DNA from: Pseudoleptotrichia goodfellowii
GTDB lineage: Bacteria; Fusobacteriota; Fusobacteriia; Fusobacteriales; Leptotrichiaceae
Direction of reading: 5' to 3'
Assembly (NCBI RefSeq): GCF_007990505.1
Contig: NZ_AP019822.1
Coordinates: 1,178,001 to 1,242,000 of the forward strand
DNA length: 64,000 bases
The notes beneath the pieces were generated by a model that saw only the letters and a program-made list of their open reading frames with translations, searched no databases and had not been told where the DNA came from. Shown here piece by piece: positions 1-8,438 of this stretch. Numbering within the stretch: the stretch's first letter is position 1; the number at the start of each line of letters is the position of its first letter. Both the position numbers and the translations under genes were made by a program.

Positions 1-30
1 AAATTGCTTACTATAAGTGAGAGCATAGAT

Positions 31-81
31 ATCTGTTTTATTGCTTCATTTTTGGTGTGCAGTTTTAAAACAGATTTTTTA
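31..81 (+). terminator. Leader hairpin 1 (terminator or attenuator) upstream of purL
   Basis: ATCTGTTTTA (31-40) pairs perfectly with TAAAACAGAT (66-75) and is followed at once by a T-run (75-80). This is a 10-bp intrinsic terminator with a 25-nt loop. It lies upstream of a small ORF and of purL, so it either ends transcription of a gene left of the window or is the first attenuator of the pur leader. The sequence upstream is outside the window, so a riboswitch aptamer cannot be assessed. Confidence 0.6.
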
Positions 82-92
82 TTGGAGGAATA

Positions 93-227
93 ATGAAAAA
101 AAGTTCAGTTGTTATGTTTCAAATATTTCATTGCGGACAAATTAAATGTTTGTCTTTGTTTGATGAGTTTGGAAATTCAGCGGCTGATAGTAATAAGTAT
201 AGATATTTTTACAATCTAAGTGTATAA
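93..227 (+). CDS. 44-codon leader ORF upstream of purL
   Basis: The ATG at 93 is preceded by a strong ribosome binding site (ATTGGAGGAATAATG). The frame stays open for 44 codons and stops at 225-227. The predicted peptide is basic at its start, has two cysteines in an HCGQIKC motif, and ends in an aromatic-rich NKYRYFYNL segment. It has no membrane segment and I do not recognise a family. Its last codons and stop lie inside the second leader hairpin (213-247), so a ribosome reaching the stop would cover the hairpin's left arm. That geometry fits a translated leader controlling readthrough into purL, which is inference. It could also be an ordinary small protein or a chance ORF. Confidence 0.4.
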   Translation: MKKSSVVMFQIFHCGQIKCLSLFDEFGNSAADSNKYRYFYNLSV

Positions 228-247
228 ATTCGCTTAGATTTTTTATT
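213..247 (+). terminator. Leader hairpin 2 (attenuator-like terminator) before purL
   Basis: AATCTAAG (213-220) pairs with CTTAGATT (233-240) and is followed by a T-rich tract. The left arm overlaps the final codons of the leader ORF and the stop codon is in the loop. Only about 28 nt separate it from the purL start, so transcripts from further upstream must read through it to express purL. Confidence 0.6.
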
Positions 248-274
248 TAAAATAAAATTTTAAGGAGTTGTATA

Positions 275-3200
275 ATGAATTATCGAATATTTGTGGAAAA
301 AAAGAAAAATTTCAGGGTGGAAGCACAAAGTCTGTTAAATGATTTAAAAGATAATTTATCTGTTAAAAATCTTGAGAATGTCAGAATATTGAATATATAC
401 GATATTTTCAATCTGAACAAGAAAGATCTGAAAAAGCTTGATACTTCGGTATTTTCTGAAATTAATGCCGATGATATTTATTATTATCTTGAAGATGTAT
501 TGGAAGAGACAGGGGTAAAAAGAGAAAATGAAATATATTTTGCAACGGAATTTTTACCAGGACAATATGATCAGAGAGCGGATTCGGCAGTTCAATGTAT
601 AAATCTCCTGTCGGACAGTGAAAATGTAGCCGTAAAAAGCGGGAAATTGATAATTTTATACGGAAAAGTTTCCGAAGAAGATATAAAAAGAATAAAGAAA
701 TATTATATAAATGAAGTCGAAATGAAAGAAAAGGATTTGGCAATATTAATTGAAAACAGAGAAAAGGAAAACACTGAAAAAGTTCCTGTTTTTAAAAGCT
801 TTAGAGAAAAAAGCGAAAAGGAAATGGAAGAATTTAAGAAAAATCTTGAACTTGCAATGACTGTGAAAGATTTGCTATTTATTCAGAATTATTTTAAAAA
901 TGAAGAAAAAAGAGATCCGAGTGAAACGGAAATAAGAGTTCTCGATACTTACTGGTCGGATCATTGCAGACACACAACCTTTGAAACGATAATAGACGAT
1001 ATAAAAATAGAAAATGAAAAATATAAAGATATTATTGAAAAAACTTTGAGTGAGTATATTAAAAGCAGAGAATACGTACATGGAGAAAAAATCGATAAAA
1101 AACCTGTAACTTTAATGGATTTGGCGACTATTTTCGGGAAAGAAGCTAGAAAAAAAGGACTTCTTTCGGATTTGGAAGTTTCCGATGAAATAAATGCGTG
1201 TTCGATATATATAGACGTGCCTGTAGAGAGAATAGGTGAAAACGGTAATAAAATTGTAACTGATGAAAAATGGATATTGCAGTTTAAAAATGAAACGCAT
1301 AATCACCCTACAGAAATAGAGCCTTTTGGGGGAGCTTCCACTTGTATAGGCGGGGCAATAAGAGATCCGCTGTCAGGAAGGACTTTTGTATATCAGGCTA
1401 TGAGAATAAGCGGTTCGGGAGATCCTACCGAAAAAATAGAAAATACCATAAAAGGAAAATTGCCACAAAAAGTTATTACACAAAAGGCAGCACACGGATT
1501 TTCCTCTTACGGAAATCAAATAGGACTGACTACAACTTATGTAAACGAAATATATGATGAAGGATACAAGGCAAAGAGAATGGAGCTCGGATTGGTTGTC
1601 GGAGCCGCACCTGCCGAAAATATTATAAGAGAAAAGCCTGAAAAAGGTGATGTAGTAATACTTTTAGGAGGAAGAACGGGACGGGACGGAATAGGCGGAG
1701 CAACAGGCTCTTCCAAAGAACATACAACCGAATCTGCCGAAAAATGCGGAGCCGAAGTTCAAAAAGGAAATGCGATAATTGAAAGAAAGATACAGAGACT
1801 ATTCAGAAATAAAGATGTAACAAAATTAATAAAAAAATGTAATGATTTCGGGGCAGGAGGGGTTTCAGTAGCTATAGGAGAACTCGCCGACGGGCTGGAA
1901 ATCGACTTAAATAAAGTGAAAGTGAAGTATACAGGGCTTACAGGAACGGAACTCGCTATATCCGAATCGCAGGAAAGAATGGCAGTAGTAATAGCCAAAG
2001 AAAATATAGAAAAATTTATAGAATATGCTGAAAAAGAAAATCTCGAGGCATATAAAGTAGCTGAAGTTACTGATACAAACAGGCTTGTAATGAAATATAA
2101 CAATGAGATAATCGCAGATATTTCAAGAGATTTTTTAAATACGAACGGAGCGAAGTCCAATATAAAAATTGAAATAGAAAACACAGGAGAATTGGACTTT
2201 ACAAGAAAAATAGAAGGAAAAACTTTGAAAGAAAAATTTGTGAATAATATGAAAGATTTGAATGTATGCTCTCAAAGAGGATTAATGGAGAGTTTTGATT
2301 CTACGATAGGTTCAACTACAGTTTTAATGCCTTACGGAGGTAAGTATCAGCTTACACCGTCGGAAGTTTCGGTGCAGAAAGTGTCCGTTGTAAATGGAGA
2401 AACAAATGTTGCATCTATGGTCGGGTACGGATATAATCCTTATATTGCAAAACAGTCGACATTTCACGGAGGAGCTTTTGCAGTTATAGAGTCATTGTGT
2501 AAAATCGTTGCTTCAGGAGGAAATTACAAAAATGTAAGATTTACTTTTCAGGAATATTTTGAAAGATTAGGGAATGATCCGAAAAAATGGGGAAAACCTT
2601 TATCGGCTCTATTAGGAACTTTATATGTTCAAAAAGAATTCGGTCTTCCTTCTATCGGAGGAAAAGATTCCATGAGCGGAACTTTCCATGATATATCTGT
2701 TCCTCCGACATTAGTATCTTTTGCAGTGAGTGTTACCGACTCGAAAAATGTTATTTCAGGAGAGTTAAAAAAAGGAGGAAATAAAATATATCTTATAAAA
2801 ACGGCTTATGATAAGAATAATTTGCCGGATTTAAGAGATTTGAAAGAAAATTTTGACTTTTTGACGGAAAATATTAAAAATAAGAAAATAATATCGGCTA
2901 ATGCAGTTAAAGGCGGAGGGATAGCCGAAACAATCGGGAAAATGACATTCGGAAATAAAAAAGGTGTAAATATAAACTTTGATGAGATAAGTTCTGACGA
3001 TTTGTTTAAGATGAGTTACGGAGTATTTATTATTGAAACGGAAGATGAACTGAATTATAAAAATGCCGTTTTAATAGGAAGTGTTATAAACGATAGAAAT
3101 ATAACATTGAATACATCTGATGAGAGTGCAGAAATAGAATTGGAACAGCTTATCGAAGAATGGGAAAAACCGCTTGAAAAAATATTTCCGACAAGAGTAT

Positions 3201-4081
3201 CAGAGAGAGAAAAAGAAAATTCTTCAAAAAGTCTGAACTTTGAAGTGAAAAAAATTAATTCGGCTCAGGCAGTGGAGAAGTTTGCAAAGCCGAGAGTGTT
3301 TATTCCTGTATTCCCGGGAACAAACTGTGAATATGACTTGGAAAGAGCGTTCAGTAAAGAAGGCGGAGTTGTAAAAATGAGTATATTCAATAATCTTTCT
3401 TATGAAAATATATTAAATTCTATTGATGACTTTGCAAAAGAAATAGACAACTCGCAAATACTGATGCTTCCGGGAGGATTCAGTGCAGGAGATGAGCCTG
3501 ACGGCTCGGCAAAATTTATAGTTGCTGTATTGAAAAATAAAAAAATTACGGAAGCGGTAGACAGATTTTTGAAAAGGGACGGGCTTATACTCGGAATATG
3601 TAATGGTTTTCAGGCATTGATAAAGTCGGGATTGTTGCCTTACGGAGAAATAAGAGAATTAAATGAAGATTCGCCGACATTGACTCATAATGCTATAAGT
3701 AAACATATGTCGAAAATTGTGAGAACCAAAATTATAACAAATGATTCGCCGTGGCTTACAGGAATAGAAACAGACGAAATTCATGCTGTTCCTCTTTCTC
3801 ATGGAGAGGGAAGAGTTGTAATAACCGAAAAAGAATACAGACAGCTGATGGAAAATAATCAGATTGCTACAAAATATGTGGATTTTGAAGGGAATCCAAG
3901 CATGGAAACGGAATTTAATCCGAACGGCTCATATTATGCGATAGAAGGAATACTGGCTTGTAACGGAAGAATTTTCGGAAAAATGGCTCATTCAGAAAGA
4001 ACAGGAACAAATTTATATAAAAATATATACGGCAATAAGGAACAGAATATATTCAAAAACGGGATAAAGTTCTTTAAATAA
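275..4081 (+). CDS. purL: Phosphoribosylformylglycinamidine synthase, single chain
   Basis: This enzyme converts FGAR, glutamine and ATP to FGAM in purine synthesis. At 1268 residues it is the large form in which synthetase and glutaminase are fused. Visible motifs are YWSDHCRHTTF near residue 225, the glycine-rich GGRTGRDGIGGATGSS near 465, and a C-terminal class I glutaminase with FPGTNCEYD, PGGFSAGDEPDGSAKF and GICNGFQAL. The nucleophile Cys is about residue 1109 and the His/Glu pair HSE is at 1239-1241, so this glutaminase looks intact, unlike that of PurF. The ATG at 275 follows AAGGAG. It is the first structural gene of the operon and purE follows 30 nt later. Fused PurL needs no separate PurQ or PurS, and none is present. 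Confidence 0.97.
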   Translation: MNYRIFVEKKKNFRVEAQSLLNDLKDNLSVKNLENVRILNIYDIFNLNKKDLKKLDTSVFSEINADDIYYYLEDVLEETGVKRENEIYFATEFLPGQYDQRADSAVQCINLLSDSENVAVKSGKLIILYGKVSEEDIKRIKKYYINEVEMKEKDLAILIENREKENTEKVPVFKSFREKSEKEMEEFKKNLELAMTVKDLLFIQNYFKNEEKRDPSETEIRVLDTYWSDHCRHTTFETIIDDIKIENEKYKDIIEKTLSEYIKSREYVHGEKIDKKPVTLMDLATIFGKEARKKGLLSDLEVSDEINACSIYIDVPVERIGENGNKIVTDEKWILQFKNETHNHPTEIEPFGGASTCIGGAIRDPLSGRTFVYQAMRISGSGDPTEKIENTIKGKLPQKVITQKAAHGFSSYGNQIGLTTTYVNEIYDEGYKAKRMELGLVVGAAPAENIIREKPEKGDVVILLGGRTGRDGIGGATGSSKEHTTESAEKCGAEVQKGNAIIERKIQRLFRNKDVTKLIKKCNDFGAGGVSVAIGELADGLEIDLNKVKVKYTGLTGTELAISESQERMAVVIAKENIEKFIEYAEKENLEAYKVAEVTDTNRLVMKYNNEIIADISRDFLNTNGAKSNIKIEIENTGELDFTRKIEGKTLKEKFVNNMKDLNVCSQRGLMESFDSTIGSTTVLMPYGGKYQLTPSEVSVQKVSVVNGETNVASMVGYGYNPYIAKQSTFHGGAFAVIESLCKIVASGGNYKNVRFTFQEYFERLGNDPKKWGKPLSALLGTLYVQKEFGLPSIGGKDSMSGTFHDISVPPTLVSFAVSVTDSKNVISGELKKGGNKIYLIKTAYDKNNLPDLRDLKENFDFLTENIKNKKIISANAVKGGGIAETIGKMTFGNKKGVNINFDEISSDDLFKMSYGVFIIETEDELNYKNAVLIGSVINDRNITLNTSDESAEIELEQLIEEWEKPLEKIFPTRVSEREKENSSKSLNFEVKKINSAQAVEKFAKPRVFIPVFPGTNCEYDLERAFSKEGGVVKMSIFNNLSYENILNSIDDFAKEIDNSQILMLPGGFSAGDEPDGSAKFIVAVLKNKKITEAVDRFLKRDGLILGICNGFQALIKSGLLPYGEIRELNEDSPTLTHNAISKHMSKIVRTKIITNDSPWLTGIETDEIHAVPLSHGEGRVVITEKEYRQLMENNQIATKYVDFEGNPSMETEFNPNGSYYAIEGILACNGRIFGKMAHSERTGTNLYKNIYGNKEQNIFKNGIKFFK

Positions 4082-4111
4082 TTTTATAATCAGGGAAGGA
4101 GAGAAAAACTG

Positions 4112-4591
4112 ATGAAAATAGCAATATTTTTCGGAAGTAAATCGGATACGGAGAAAATGAGAGGAGCGGCTAATTGCCTGAAAGAATTCGGGATAGAATA
4201 CGAGGCTTATATATTGTCGGCCCACAGAGTTCCCGAAAAACTTGAGGAAGTTTTGGCAGAAGTTGAGAAAAAGGGAGCAGAAGTAATAATCGCAGGAGCG
4301 GGACTTGCGGCACATTTACCGGGAGTAATAGCTTCAAAAACAGTTCTGCCTGTAATAGGAGTTCCATTGAATGCGGCATTGGGAGGAACAGATTCTCTGT
4401 ACTCCATAGTACAGATGCCTAAGTCAATACCTGTAGCTACTGTAGGGATAGACAATTCGTATAATGCAGGAATGCTCGCAGTAGAAATACTCGCAGTAAA
4501 ATATGAAGATATAAAAGAAAAACTTGTAAAATTCAGAAAAGAAATGAAAGAAAAATTTATAAAAGAAAATGAGCAAAAAGTTGAGTTTTAA
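4112..4591 (+). CDS. purE: PurE, carboxyaminoimidazole ribonucleotide mutase (class I-like)
   Basis: A 159-residue PurE. Class I members convert N5-CAIR to CAIR. The N-terminal GSKSD phosphate loop, SAHRVP (catalytic His38), GAGLAAHLPG and SIVQMP motifs are all present. The layout resembles class I (E. coli-like) PurE more than the PurK-independent class II enzymes. Class I normally works with the ATP-dependent PurK, but no purK lies in this cluster. Position 40 is Val in SAHRVP where Thr is usual. The start is supported by GGAAGGAGAG upstream. purC follows after a 96-nt gap in which I see no hairpin or gene. Confidence 0.95.
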   Translation: MKIAIFFGSKSDTEKMRGAANCLKEFGIEYEAYILSAHRVPEKLEEVLAEVEKKGAEVIIAGAGLAAHLPGVIASKTVLPVIGVPLNAALGGTDSLYSIVQMPKSIPVATVGIDNSYNAGMLAVEILAVKYEDIKEKLVKFRKEMKEKFIKENEQKVEF

Positions 4592-4687
4592 TAGAAGATT
4601 TGAGAGGTTTAATTAGGAATCGCAAAAAGTTAAAAGAATAAAATTGTTATTTAAAATATAAATTTGATTATAGAAAATGGAGGAAAA

Positions 4688-5395
4688 ATGGAAAAGAAAG
4701 AATTTATTTATGAAGGAAAAGCAAAACAGGTTTATTCTACAGATGACGAAAATCTTGTAATTATACACTATAAAGACGATGCAACAGCAGGAAACGGAGT
4801 AAAGAAAGGAACAATAAAGGATAAAGGAATTATAAATAACAAAATTACGGCAAAATTGTTTTCGGTGCTTGAAAAAAACGGGATAAGAACACATTTTAAA
4901 GAAATGCTCAATGAAAGAGATCAGCTTTGTGAAAAACTTGAGATTGTTCCTCTTGAAGTAATAGTAAGAAACGTTATAACAGGATCAATGGCAAAAAGAG
5001 TGGGAATAAAAGACGGTACAATACCTAAAACTACAATCTTTGAAATTTGCTATAAGAATGATGAATACGGAGATCCGTTAATTAACGATTATCATGCGGT
5101 AGCCATGGGACTTACGACTTTTGAAGAATTGAAATATATTTATGAAACAACTTCAAAAATAAACGATTTATTGAAAAAAGTGTTCGATGAAGAAGGAATT
5201 ACTTTAGTCGACTTTAAAATAGAATTCGGTAAAAATAGCAAAGGAGAAATACTTTTGGCTGATGAAATAACTCCGGATACTTGCAGACTTTGGGATAAAG
5301 AAACAGGAAAAAAACTTGATAAAGACAGATTCAGACAGGATTTGGGAGGAATAGAAGAGGCTTACATCGAGATATTAAAAAGACTGGAGGCATAA
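4688..5395 (+). CDS. purC: SAICAR synthetase
   Basis: The enzyme ligates aspartate to CAIR using ATP. The 235-residue protein has the usual family length and carries YEGKAKQVY at the N-terminus, [12 protein letters not shown], the [15 protein letters not shown] core, [14 protein letters not shown] and [13 protein letters not shown] chose the ATG at 4688 because GGAGG lies just before it. The in-frame TTG 24 nt upstream has no ribosome binding site and would place that Shine-Dalgarno inside the coding region. The GGAGG used by purF overlaps the end of purC, which suggests tight coupling. Confidence 0.96.
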   Translation: MEKKEFIYEGKAKQVYSTDDENLVIIHYKDDATAGNGVKKGTIKDKGIINNKITAKLFSVLEKNGIRTHFKEMLNERDQLCEKLEIVPLEVIVRNVITGSMAKRVGIKDGTIPKTTIFEICYKNDEYGDPLINDYHAVAMGLTTFEELKYIYETTSKINDLLKKVFDEEGITLVDFKIEFGKNSKGEILLADEITPDTCRLWDKETGKKLDKDRFRQDLGGIEEAYIEILKRLEA

Positions 5396-5400
5396 GAAAA

Positions 5401-6774
5401 ATGGCGAGTGTAAAAAGTGCAGATAAAATTGAAGAAGGAGGAGTTTTTGCTCTTTATTCAAGAAAATTGAGAACGGATCTTGCGGGACTTGCATACTACG
5501 GAATGTATGCGTTACAACATAGAGGACAGGAAAGTGCAGGTTTCAGTATTGCAGACTCTATATCGGAAAACGAAGTAAAACTGAAAACTGTTAAAGGAAG
5601 AGGTCTTGTAGCCGATGTATTTTCATTAAAAGACTTACAGTCTTATTCAGGAAATATCCTTGTGGGACATTTGAAATATGCTACCGAAGGAGGAGCGTCT
5701 TCACACAGTTATCAGCCGCTAAGAGGCGAATCGATCATGGGAAAAGTTGCTATTGTTCATAACGGGAACTTATTGAACACAAAAGAGTTGAAAGAAGAAC
5801 TGATGAAAAACGGCTCGATTTTCCAAACTAAAACCGATACGGAAATTATTCTGAAATTATTGGGAAAAAACGGGAAATTCGGATATGATCAGGCTATTCT
5901 AAACACATTGAAAAAACTGAAAGGCTCTTTTGCTATTGCGGTTATAATAGAGGATAAATTAATCGGAATAAGAGATCCTTTAGGAACAAGACCTTTATGT
6001 CTGGGAATGAGAGAAGACGGAGTTTACGTTCTGGCTTCCGAATCGTGTGCATTGGATGCAGTAAATGCTGAGTTTGTGAGGGATATAGAGCCGGGAGAAA
6101 TAGTAGTTATCGACAAACAGGGAATAGAATCAATAAGATATGCGAATAAAAAGAAAAAATCCTTTTCATCTTTTGAATATATATATTTTGCACGTCCCGA
6201 CAGTGTTATTGACGGGATAAATGTATACAGCTCAAGACATGAAGCCGGAAAACTTTTATATAAGCAGAATCCGATAGAAGCTGATTTGGTAATAGGAGTC
6301 CCGGATTCAGGAGTGCCTGCAGCTATCGGATATTCCGAAGCAAGCGGTATTCCTTATGGAACGGCTCTTCTGAAGAATAAATATGTAGGAAGAACATTTA
6401 TTTTGCCTACACAGGAACTTAGAGAAAATGCCGTAAGAGTTAAACTTAATTCGATGAAAAGTCTTATTGAGAATAAAAGAATCGTTGTAGTGGACGATTC
6501 GCTTGTAAGAGGGACTACTTCAAAAATTCTTATAAAAATTCTTTTTGAGGCGGGAGCAAAAGAAGTGCATTTCCGTTCGGCATCTCCTGTCGTTATAAGC
6601 GAGTCTTATTTCGGAGTGAATATTGCCAGTGAAAATGAACTTATAGGAAATACAATGACAATCGATGAAATAAGAGATTATATCGGTGCAACATCGTTGG
6701 ATTATCTTTCAATAGAAAATATAAAGAAAGCATTACAGAATAAAGATGTGAATTTGGATTGTTTTAAAGATTAA
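5401..6774 (+). CDS. purF: Amidophosphoribosyltransferase-like PurF lacking the catalytic cysteine
   Basis: PurF makes phosphoribosylamine from PRPP, normally using glutamine. The 457-residue protein aligns end to end with the B. subtilis-type enzyme. It has an N-terminal Ntn glutaminase fold (LQHRGQESAGFS, HNGNL with Asn121-Gly122, TDTEI with Asp146) and a PRTase domain with VVVDDSLVRGTTS and a YVGRTFILPTQ segment. The invariant nucleophile in EECGVF is replaced: this protein reads EEGGVF, with Gly13. The glutamine-binding Arg in HVRYAT is Lys92 (HLKYAT). The four cysteines that hold the 4Fe-4S cluster in B. subtilis PurF are also absent. The PRTase half looks functional, so an ammonia-dependent enzyme is the simplest inference. 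The start is 5 nt after purC. Confidence 0.93.
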   Translation: MASVKSADKIEEGGVFALYSRKLRTDLAGLAYYGMYALQHRGQESAGFSIADSISENEVKLKTVKGRGLVADVFSLKDLQSYSGNILVGHLKYATEGGASSHSYQPLRGESIMGKVAIVHNGNLLNTKELKEELMKNGSIFQTKTDTEIILKLLGKNGKFGYDQAILNTLKKLKGSFAIAVIIEDKLIGIRDPLGTRPLCLGMREDGVYVLASESCALDAVNAEFVRDIEPGEIVVIDKQGIESIRYANKKKKSFSSFEYIYFARPDSVIDGINVYSSRHEAGKLLYKQNPIEADLVIGVPDSGVPAAIGYSEASGIPYGTALLKNKYVGRTFILPTQELRENAVRVKLNSMKSLIENKRIVVVDDSLVRGTTSKILIKILFEAGAKEVHFRSASPVVISESYFGVNIASENELIGNTMTIDEIRDYIGATSLDYLSIENIKKALQNKDVNLDCFKD

Positions 6775-6814
6775 ATTTTTTAAGTATTTAATGTAAATAG
6801 AAAGGAAAAATAAA

Positions 6815-7813
6815 ATGGCGATTTCTTATAAAGATTCCGGTGTGGATAAGGAAGAAGGATATAAAACCGTAGAGAAAATAAAAGAAAAGGTAAAAAGCAC
6901 ATACAGCAGTAATGTTATGAATGAACTGGGCAGTTTTGGAGCATTGTATAAGCTTGGAGATTATAAAAAGCCGGTGCTTGTGTCGGGAACTGACGGTGTC
7001 GGAACGAAATTGAAAATTGCCTTTGAAACAGGAAAATACGACACTGTAGGAATTGACTGCGTGGCAATGTGTATAAACGACATATTATGTCACGGAGCGA
7101 AACCTTTATTCTTTTTGGATTATCTTGCATGCGGAAAACTTGATTCGGATGTGTCTTCGGAAATAATAAAAGGAGTAGTTGAAGGCTGTCTCCAGTCGGA
7201 AGCTTCACTGATAGGAGGAGAAACGGCGGAAATGCCCGGATTTTATGCTCACGGAGAGTATGATATAGCGGGGTTTGCAGTGGGAGTCGTAGAAGAAGAT
7301 AAAATTGTAAACGGCTCCGATATAAAGGAAGGAAATGTGATTATTGCTCTTTCTTCCAGCGGTGCTCACAGTAACGGATTTTCATTAATAAGAAAACTTT
7401 TTACCGATTTGAATGAAGAATACGAAGGAAAAACTGTAGGAGAATATCTGCTCACACCTACAAAAATATATGTAAAATCAATTCAAAAATTGACTGAAAA
7501 TATTAAAGTGAACGGAATGGCTCATATAACAGGAGGAGGTCTCATAGAAAATATTCCGAGAATAATTCCTGAAGGATTGTGTGCCAATATTGAAAAAGAA
7601 AAAATACAAATTCATCCGTTATTTAAAAATGATAAATTTAAAAATGTAAATGAAGATGAAATGTGGGGAACATTTAATATGGGAGTAGGATTTACAGTTA
7701 TTCTTGATAAAAAAGACAGTGAAAAAGCTATGGAAATTTTAAGAGAAAACGGTGAAACTGCATATGAAATAGGCTATATAAGTAAAGGAGATAAAAAAAT
7801 ATGTCTGAAATAA
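6815..7813 (+). CDS. purM: Phosphoribosylformylglycinamidine cyclo-ligase (AIR synthetase)
   Basis: PurM closes FGAM to AIR with ATP and belongs to the same superfamily as the PurL synthetase domain. The 332-residue length is typical. Motifs are SGTDGVGTKLKIA, GGETAEMPG, SSGAHSNGFSLIRK and HITGGGLIENIPRI. The ATG at 6815 follows AAAGGAAAAA. Its 3' end overlaps the purN start by 13 nt, which implies translational coupling. Confidence 0.97.
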   Translation: MAISYKDSGVDKEEGYKTVEKIKEKVKSTYSSNVMNELGSFGALYKLGDYKKPVLVSGTDGVGTKLKIAFETGKYDTVGIDCVAMCINDILCHGAKPLFFLDYLACGKLDSDVSSEIIKGVVEGCLQSEASLIGGETAEMPGFYAHGEYDIAGFAVGVVEEDKIVNGSDIKEGNVIIALSSSGAHSNGFSLIRKLFTDLNEEYEGKTVGEYLLTPTKIYVKSIQKLTENIKVNGMAHITGGGLIENIPRIIPEGLCANIEKEKIQIHPLFKNDKFKNVNEDEMWGTFNMGVGFTVILDKKDSEKAMEILRENGETAYEIGYISKGDKKICLK

Positions 7814-8400
7814 AACCGAAAATCGCAGTTTTGGTATCAGGTTCAGGGTCAAATTTGCAAACAATTATTAATAATATTGAAAACGGAAATTTGAATTGTG
7901 AAATTTCATATGTGATAGCCGACAGATTCTGTTATGCTTTGGAAAGAGCTGAAAAACATAAAATCAAATCAGTTTTACTGGATAGAAAGATATACGGGGA
8001 TAAACTTTCGGATAAAATAAATAAAATTTTGGAGAAAAATAATGAAAAGACTTCCTATATAATACTGGCAGGATATTTGTCCATATTGTCAGAAGAATTT
8101 ATCGGAAAATGGGAAAAAAAGATAATCAATATTCATCCGTCATTACTTCCTAAATACGGAGGAAAGGGAATGTGCGGAATGAAAGTACACGAGGCGGTCA
8201 TAAAAAATAAGGAAAAAGAAAGCGGCTGCACCATTCATTATGTGGATTCCGGGATAGATACAGGAGAGCCTATAATGAGCATTAAAGTAGAAGTTTCTGA
8301 AAATGATACGCCTGAAAGTCTGCAAAAAAAAGTTCTGGAAAAAGAGCATATACTGCTGACACAGGGGATAATAAAACTTCTGGAAAATGAAAGAGTTTAA
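7801..8400 (+). CDS. purN: Phosphoribosylglycinamide formyltransferase
   Basis: PurN formylates GAR using 10-formyltetrahydrofolate. The 199-residue protein contains the N-terminal phosphate-binding VLVSGSGSNLQTI and the catalytic core INIHPSLLPKY. It also has HEAV and the conserved Asp of YVDSGIDTGEPIM. Translation starts inside the last codons of purM, in a different frame. The cell therefore has the folate-dependent GAR transformylase; the formate-dependent PurT is not seen here. Confidence 0.96.
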   Translation: MSEIKPKIAVLVSGSGSNLQTIINNIENGNLNCEISYVIADRFCYALERAEKHKIKSVLLDRKIYGDKLSDKINKILEKNNEKTSYIILAGYLSILSEEFIGKWEKKIINIHPSLLPKYGGKGMCGMKVHEAVIKNKEKESGCTIHYVDSGIDTGEPIMSIKVEVSENDTPESLQKKVLEKEHILLTQGIIKLLENERV

Positions 8401-8438
8401 AAAATCGGGGAAAATAAATTAACGGGAGGAATATTAAT

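Noticed and set aside
1-93. A known purine, ZTP or PRPP riboswitch in the purL leader
   Set aside because: None of the conserved core sequences of these classes that I know are visible, and the region upstream is outside the window.
1759-2184. Minus-strand 141-codon frame inside purL
   Set aside because: It is antisense to a well-conserved gene, is rich in Ser/Phe typical of AT-rich antisense frames, and has no start signal.
4664-4687. Upstream TTG start for purC
   Set aside because: It would put the GGAGG of the real start inside the coding sequence and adds residues not shared by the family.
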